Shown piece after piece: positions 61,052 through 64,000 of a stretch of 64,000 bases of DNA. A program made the translations under genes and the position numbers. Origin of the DNA: Methylobacterium tarhaniae. GTDB lineage: Bacteria; Pseudomonadota; Alphaproteobacteria; Rhizobiales; Beijerinckiaceae. The stretch lies in the NCBI RefSeq assembly GCF_001043955.1, contig NZ_LABZ01000037.1, positions 35,000-98,999 on the forward strand, in the 5' to 3' direction. A model generated the notes under the pieces. The model was not told where the DNA came from. It searched no databases and saw nothing but the letters and a program-made list of their open reading frames with translations. The stretch's first letter is position 1. Each line of letters starts with the position of its first letter.

Positions 61052-61066
61052 GAACATTTCTCGAAG
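61052..61066. promoter_or_regulatory. Second, near-match SOS box (GAAC-N7-GAAG)
   Basis: GAACATTTCTCGAAG shares GAACATTTC with the first box, with GAAG in place of GAAC in the second half. It is 39 bp downstream of the first box and 138 bp before the coiled-coil gene. A second operator for the plus-strand operon is possible. Confidence 0.45.
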
Positions 61067-61204
61067 GCCGGCGCGTTGCCAAAGCGGGGGCGGAATGCCA
61101 CCTCGCTCTCTGGACGATCCGGCGCATGCGCGCCGGCGCCCGGCCGGGCCTGCCGGGCGTCCGCATGCAGCTGCGGCCGTCCGGAGATGAACGCGAGGAG
61201 CCAG

Positions 61205-61516
61205 ATGGAGCGCAGCCGCAAGGGACAGGAGCCGGGGCCCGACCTCGAGGCCCTGCGCCGCCTCGAGGCGCTGCAGCCGGCCTATGAGCGCCTGCGCGCC
61301 GACCGGATCCGGGCCGAGAGCGACGTCGAGCGCCTGACCGCCGAGCTGGCCGCCGCCCGGGCCCAGGCCCGCGAGGAGCTGGGCACCGACGACGAGGCCG
61401 AGATCCGCCGGATGATCGATGAGGCCAGGGCCGAGAATGCCCGCCGGGTCGAGGCCTTCGCGCAGGCCCTGCGATCGGTCCAGGTCCGCCTCGACGCCCT
61501 CGATGCGGGCCGCTGA
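61205..61516 (+). CDS. Small coiled-coil protein at the head of the repair cassette
   Basis: A 103-residue, charged and almost wholly helical protein. It has LEALRRLEALQPAYERLRADR and ESDVERLTAELAAARAQA, then EIRRMIDEARAENARRVEAFAQAL. No known domain. AGGAG lies five bases before the ATG at 61205, and the stop is 9 bp before the ATPase GTG. Given the permuted ATPase next to it, it may supply a missing strand of that protein's coiled coil (inference). A start at 61187 is possible. Confidence 0.75.
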   Translation: MERSRKGQEPGPDLEALRRLEALQPAYERLRADRIRAESDVERLTAELAAARAQAREELGTDDEAEIRRMIDEARAENARRVEAFAQALRSVQVRLDALDAGR

Positions 61517-61525
61517 GACGCGCCC

Positions 61526-63460
61526 GTGACCCCGGCCGACATCCAGGACGCGCTGACCCGCGCCGACCGCCTGCTCTCCCGCCTGGAGGCGACCCGCGAC
61601 GGCGACCGCAAGGCCCTCGCGACGAAGACCAGGGCGGTGGCCGCCGCCAAGGGACGGCTCGCCCAGCGCGACGCCGTCGACACCTACCTGCGCGAGTTGC
61701 AGCAGGACGCCAACCGGCGCAGCGTCGCGACCTTCGAGACCCTGCTCACCGCCCTCGTCCAGGAGGTGTTGCCCGGCGAGAAGCCGGTGCGCCTGGACCT
61801 GACCACCGAGCGCGGCCTGCCGGCCCTCGACATCGCGGTCGAGCGCCCGGATGGCGGCCGCGAGGACGTGCTGGAGGACAATGGCGGCGCGATGACCAAC
61901 GTGGTCGGCATGGCGCTCCGCCTGATCGCGGTGGTGAAGGCCGGCGTCGGCCGCTTCCTCGCCCTCGACGAGGCCGATTGCTGGATCGCGCCGGACCGCG
62001 TGCCGGCCTTCTACCGGGTGCTCGACGACGGCGCCGCCCGGCTCGGTGTGCAGTGCCTGGCGATCTCCCACCACGACGTGGCCGGGTTCGATGCCGGCCT
62101 GACGGTCAGCCGGATCGCCGGGCGGCCCGGGACCGGGGTCGCGATCGAGGGGCCGGCGGCGTCCTGCGCGGCGCAGTGGCGCCCTGAGATGCCGGGCTTC
62201 CGCTTCATCCGCCTCATCGACGTCCAGGGCTTCGCCGACGCGACCCTGCCGCTCTCGCCCGGGGTCAACGCCCTGGTCGGGCCGAACAACCACGGCAAGT
62301 CGACGGTGATCCGGGCCTTGCGGGCGGTGTTCTACGGCGAGGTGCGCGACAGCCTGGTGCGGGCGGGGGCGAGCGCGGGCCGGGTCGAGATCGGCGTCGC
62401 CGGGGGCCGGGTGCTCCGCTACGTGCGCCAGCCGAAGCGCACGCCGGTCAACCTGTGGTCGCTGCACGAGGCGGACGGGTCGCTGGTACAGGAGAACGGC
62501 ACGACCTTCGAGACCGGCGGCCGCGACGTGCCGGCATGGGTCGAGCGGCTCTACGGCATCACCCGGGTCGAGGAGCTCGACGTCCACGTCGCGCACCAGA
62601 AATTCCCGGTCTTCCTCCTCGGCGAGAAGCCGGCGCGGCGCTCGGCGGTGCTGTCGATCGGCCGCGAGGCCGGGCTGATCCGCGACATGCAGGCGTTGCA
62701 GCGCGAGCGGGTCACCGAGGACCAGCGCACGATCCGCGAGGGCGAGCGCGAGATCGCCCGCCTGCGCGAGACCCTGGCCGCCCTCGACGGGCTCGACGCC
62801 CTGGCGGAGACGCTGCACGGGCTGCACGACCAGGCCGGCGCCCTCGCGGCCGAGGCGGCGCGCCTGCGCGACCGGTCGGCCCTGGCCGAGCGCCTCGCCC
62901 GCGCCTCCCGCCTCGCGGCCGGCGCCGCCGCCCGGGCGCGCGCCTTGGCGGACCTGCCGGGGCCGGAGGTCGGGGCCGAGCTGGGGCGCAGCCTCGCCGA
63001 GGCGCGCAACCGCGAGGCCCTGGGCCGACGGGTGCTCGCCGCCGCCACGGATCTCGCCGTGGCACGGGGCAGGGTGGCGGCGCTGGCGGACCTGCCGCCG
63101 GAGGCGCCGTCCCCTCAGGACTCGGCGCAGGCCGCCGCCCACGTCGCCCGGCTGCGCCGCCTGAGAGCCGGCCTCGCGGAGGCGGAAGAGCGGGCGGCGG
63201 CCCTGCGCGACCTCCCGGCACCGCCCGCGCTCCGGCCGGACGCCGCGGCGACGCGCCAGCGCCTCGCCGAGATCGGTCGCCGCCTCGCCGAGGCGGAAGA
63301 CCGGAAGGCGGCGGCCCGGGACGGCCTTGCCGCCGCGGAGGCCGAGATGGCGGAGGTTCTGGCCTCGACCGGCGGACGCTGCCCCGCCTGCGGCACGCCC
63401 GCCGCGCCCGCCGCCCTCCTCGCCGGCCACCGCCACGCCCGGGCGGGGGAGGCGGCATGA
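61526..63460 (+). CDS. Rad50/SbcC-like ABC ATPase in permuted order with C-terminal zinc hook
   Basis: A 644-residue protein. It has an N-terminal helix (1-80), a C-lobe with signature-like NGGAMTNVVGMALRL (120-133), Walker B FLALDEAD (Asp148, Glu149) and AISHHD (179-184). An N-lobe follows with FRFIRLIDVQGF and Walker A GPNNHGKST (252-260). A coiled coil (about 385-615) then ends in a zinc-hook CPAC (Cys619, Cys622) close to the C-terminus. In ordinary Rad50/SbcC the N-lobe comes first, then coil, hook, coil and C-lobe. The frame is unbroken, so this looks like a real permutation. It starts with a GTG at 61526 and its stop overlaps the next ATG. Confidence 0.85.
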   Translation: MTPADIQDALTRADRLLSRLEATRDGDRKALATKTRAVAAAKGRLAQRDAVDTYLRELQQDANRRSVATFETLLTALVQEVLPGEKPVRLDLTTERGLPALDIAVERPDGGREDVLEDNGGAMTNVVGMALRLIAVVKAGVGRFLALDEADCWIAPDRVPAFYRVLDDGAARLGVQCLAISHHDVAGFDAGLTVSRIAGRPGTGVAIEGPAASCAAQWRPEMPGFRFIRLIDVQGFADATLPLSPGVNALVGPNNHGKSTVIRALRAVFYGEVRDSLVRAGASAGRVEIGVAGGRVLRYVRQPKRTPVNLWSLHEADGSLVQENGTTFETGGRDVPAWVERLYGITRVEELDVHVAHQKFPVFLLGEKPARRSAVLSIGREAGLIRDMQALQRERVTEDQRTIREGEREIARLRETLAALDGLDALAETLHGLHDQAGALAAEAARLRDRSALAERLARASRLAAGAAARARALADLPGPEVGAELGRSLAEARNREALGRRVLAAATDLAVARGRVAALADLPPEAPSPQDSAQAAAHVARLRRLRAGLAEAEERAAALRDLPAPPALRPDAAATRQRLAEIGRRLAEAEDRKAAARDGLAAAEAEMAEVLASTGGRCPACGTPAAPAALLAGHRHARAGEAA

Positions 63461-64000
63461 TCCTCGGACGCGAGCGGCTCGACGCCGCGCCGGTGTCGTG
63501 CGCCGGCCTCCTCGTCATCGGCGACCCCCACGTCTCGTCCCGCCGGCCGGGCCGGCGCAAGGATCCCGACTGGCCGGCGCCGGTTCTGGCCAAGCTCGAG
63601 CATTGCGTGGCGCTCGCCAACGGCCGCGACCTCGCGCCCCTGCTCCTCGGCGACCTGTTCGAGCGGCCGGTGGAGCCGGACGAGAGCCTGAAGTCGCGCC
63701 TGATCCGGATCCTCAAGGGGTTCCGGCACCGGCCGCTCGCCAATGTCGGCAACCACGACATCCGCCACACCCGCCTCTCCGACGGCGACAGCCTGGCGAT
63801 GCTGGCGGTGAGCGACGTCCTCGACGCCGTGCCGGAATCCGGCCCGGCGGCGCATTACGCCGTGCAGGAGCGCCTGATCGGCCTCGGCGCCACGCCCTTC
63901 GGGCAGGCGATCCCGTCCGACGCGCGCGGGCTCTTCCCGGGGGCCGACCACACGATCTGGCTCACCCATCACGATCTCGCCTTCGGGGCAGGCTATCCCG
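63457..64000 (+). CDS. Mre11/SbcD-like metallophosphoesterase (partial)
   Basis: The first 181 residues of a calcineurin-type phosphoesterase; the gene runs off the right edge. Metal-binding motifs are IGDPHVS (Asp, His), GDLFERP (usual GDLFD, here Glu), GNHD (Asn, His) and LTHHD (His). It overlaps the ATPase gene by four bases (ATGA), so the two are coupled as in sbcD-sbcC. A nuclease role with the permuted ATPase is the natural inference. Confidence 0.85.
   Translation, partial: MILGRERLDAAPVSCAGLLVIGDPHVSSRRPGRRKDPDWPAPVLAKLEHCVALANGRDLAPLLLGDLFERPVEPDESLKSRLIRILKGFRHRPLANVGNHDIRHTRLSDGDSLAMLAVSDVLDAVPESGPAAHYAVQERLIGLGATPFGQAIPSDARGLFPGADHTIWLTHHDLAFGAGYP

Overview
The window is uniformly GC-rich and gene-dense and comes from an alphaproteobacterial chromosome, most probably Methylobacterium or a close relative in the Hyphomicrobiales. 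The reasons are the ChpT/CtrA/CpdR cell-cycle proteins, EipA, the phasin genes, the PduO-type cobalamin adenosyltransferase next to etfBA, the lptM-lysA-TIGR02302 neighbourhood, the ctrA/fliIJ pair and Rhizobiales-type palindromic repeats. I see no tRNA, rRNA, CRISPR array or transposase. The species assignment is inference.

Layout. 1-3.5 kb: etfA (cut by the window edge), etfB, a cobalamin adenosyltransferase, a PagL-like lipid A deacylase and a twin-helix membrane protein. 3.7-8.6 kb: TIGR02302 membrane protein, lysA and an LptM-like lipoprotein. 8.9-14.7 kb: a hybrid histidine kinase behind a perfect CtrA box, then envelope and secreted proteins (EipA, YHS protein) and cysQ. 14.9-21.9 kb: chpT followed by a chemotaxis operon cheA-W-Y-B-R. 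22.5-25.5 kb: ctrA divergent from fliI-fliJ. 25.7-29.4 kb: acetyltransferase, hydrolase, and a membrane protein/methyltransferase pair. 29.5-30.7 kb: an AT-richer islet with an ATP-grasp gene. 30.8-33.1 kb: phasin cluster. 33.2-38 kb: a TadG-like VWA protein, hypotheticals, repeats, a CoA-ester lyase and an N-formylglutamate amidohydrolase. 38.2-44.7 kb: cpdR, grxC, a Nit-type amidase, DUF1178, a CPA2 antiporter, dsbB and yqaA. 45-52.7 kb: tyrS, anmK, heme A synthase, hemolysin III, an AAC(3)-I-like acetyltransferase, DUF192 and a double cold-shock protein. 52.9-60.4 kb: DUF1624 acetyltransferase, efp divergent from epmA-epmB, GST, RraA-like protein, YdcF, DUF3253, DUF599 and acylphosphatase. 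60.5-64 kb: a putative SOS-controlled DNA-repair cassette running off the end.

How the genes connect. ChpT, CtrA and CpdR are three members of the CckA phosphorelay, and ctrA lies beside flagellar and chemotaxis genes it would be expected to control. EF-P and both enzymes that make and attach its beta-lysine are adjacent. The phasins coat polyhydroxybutyrate granules, and an inverted repeat upstream of the main phasin gene is a candidate operator.

The most unusual item is at the right end. A Rad50/SbcC-like ATPase (61526-63460) has its halves in swapped order: Walker B precedes Walker A, and the zinc-hook CxxC is at the extreme C-terminus. It is translationally coupled to an Mre11/SbcD-like phosphoesterase and preceded by a small coiled-coil protein. 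The upstream divergent region holds a perfect GAAC-N7-GAAC box, the alphaproteobacterial LexA site type, plus a second near-match.
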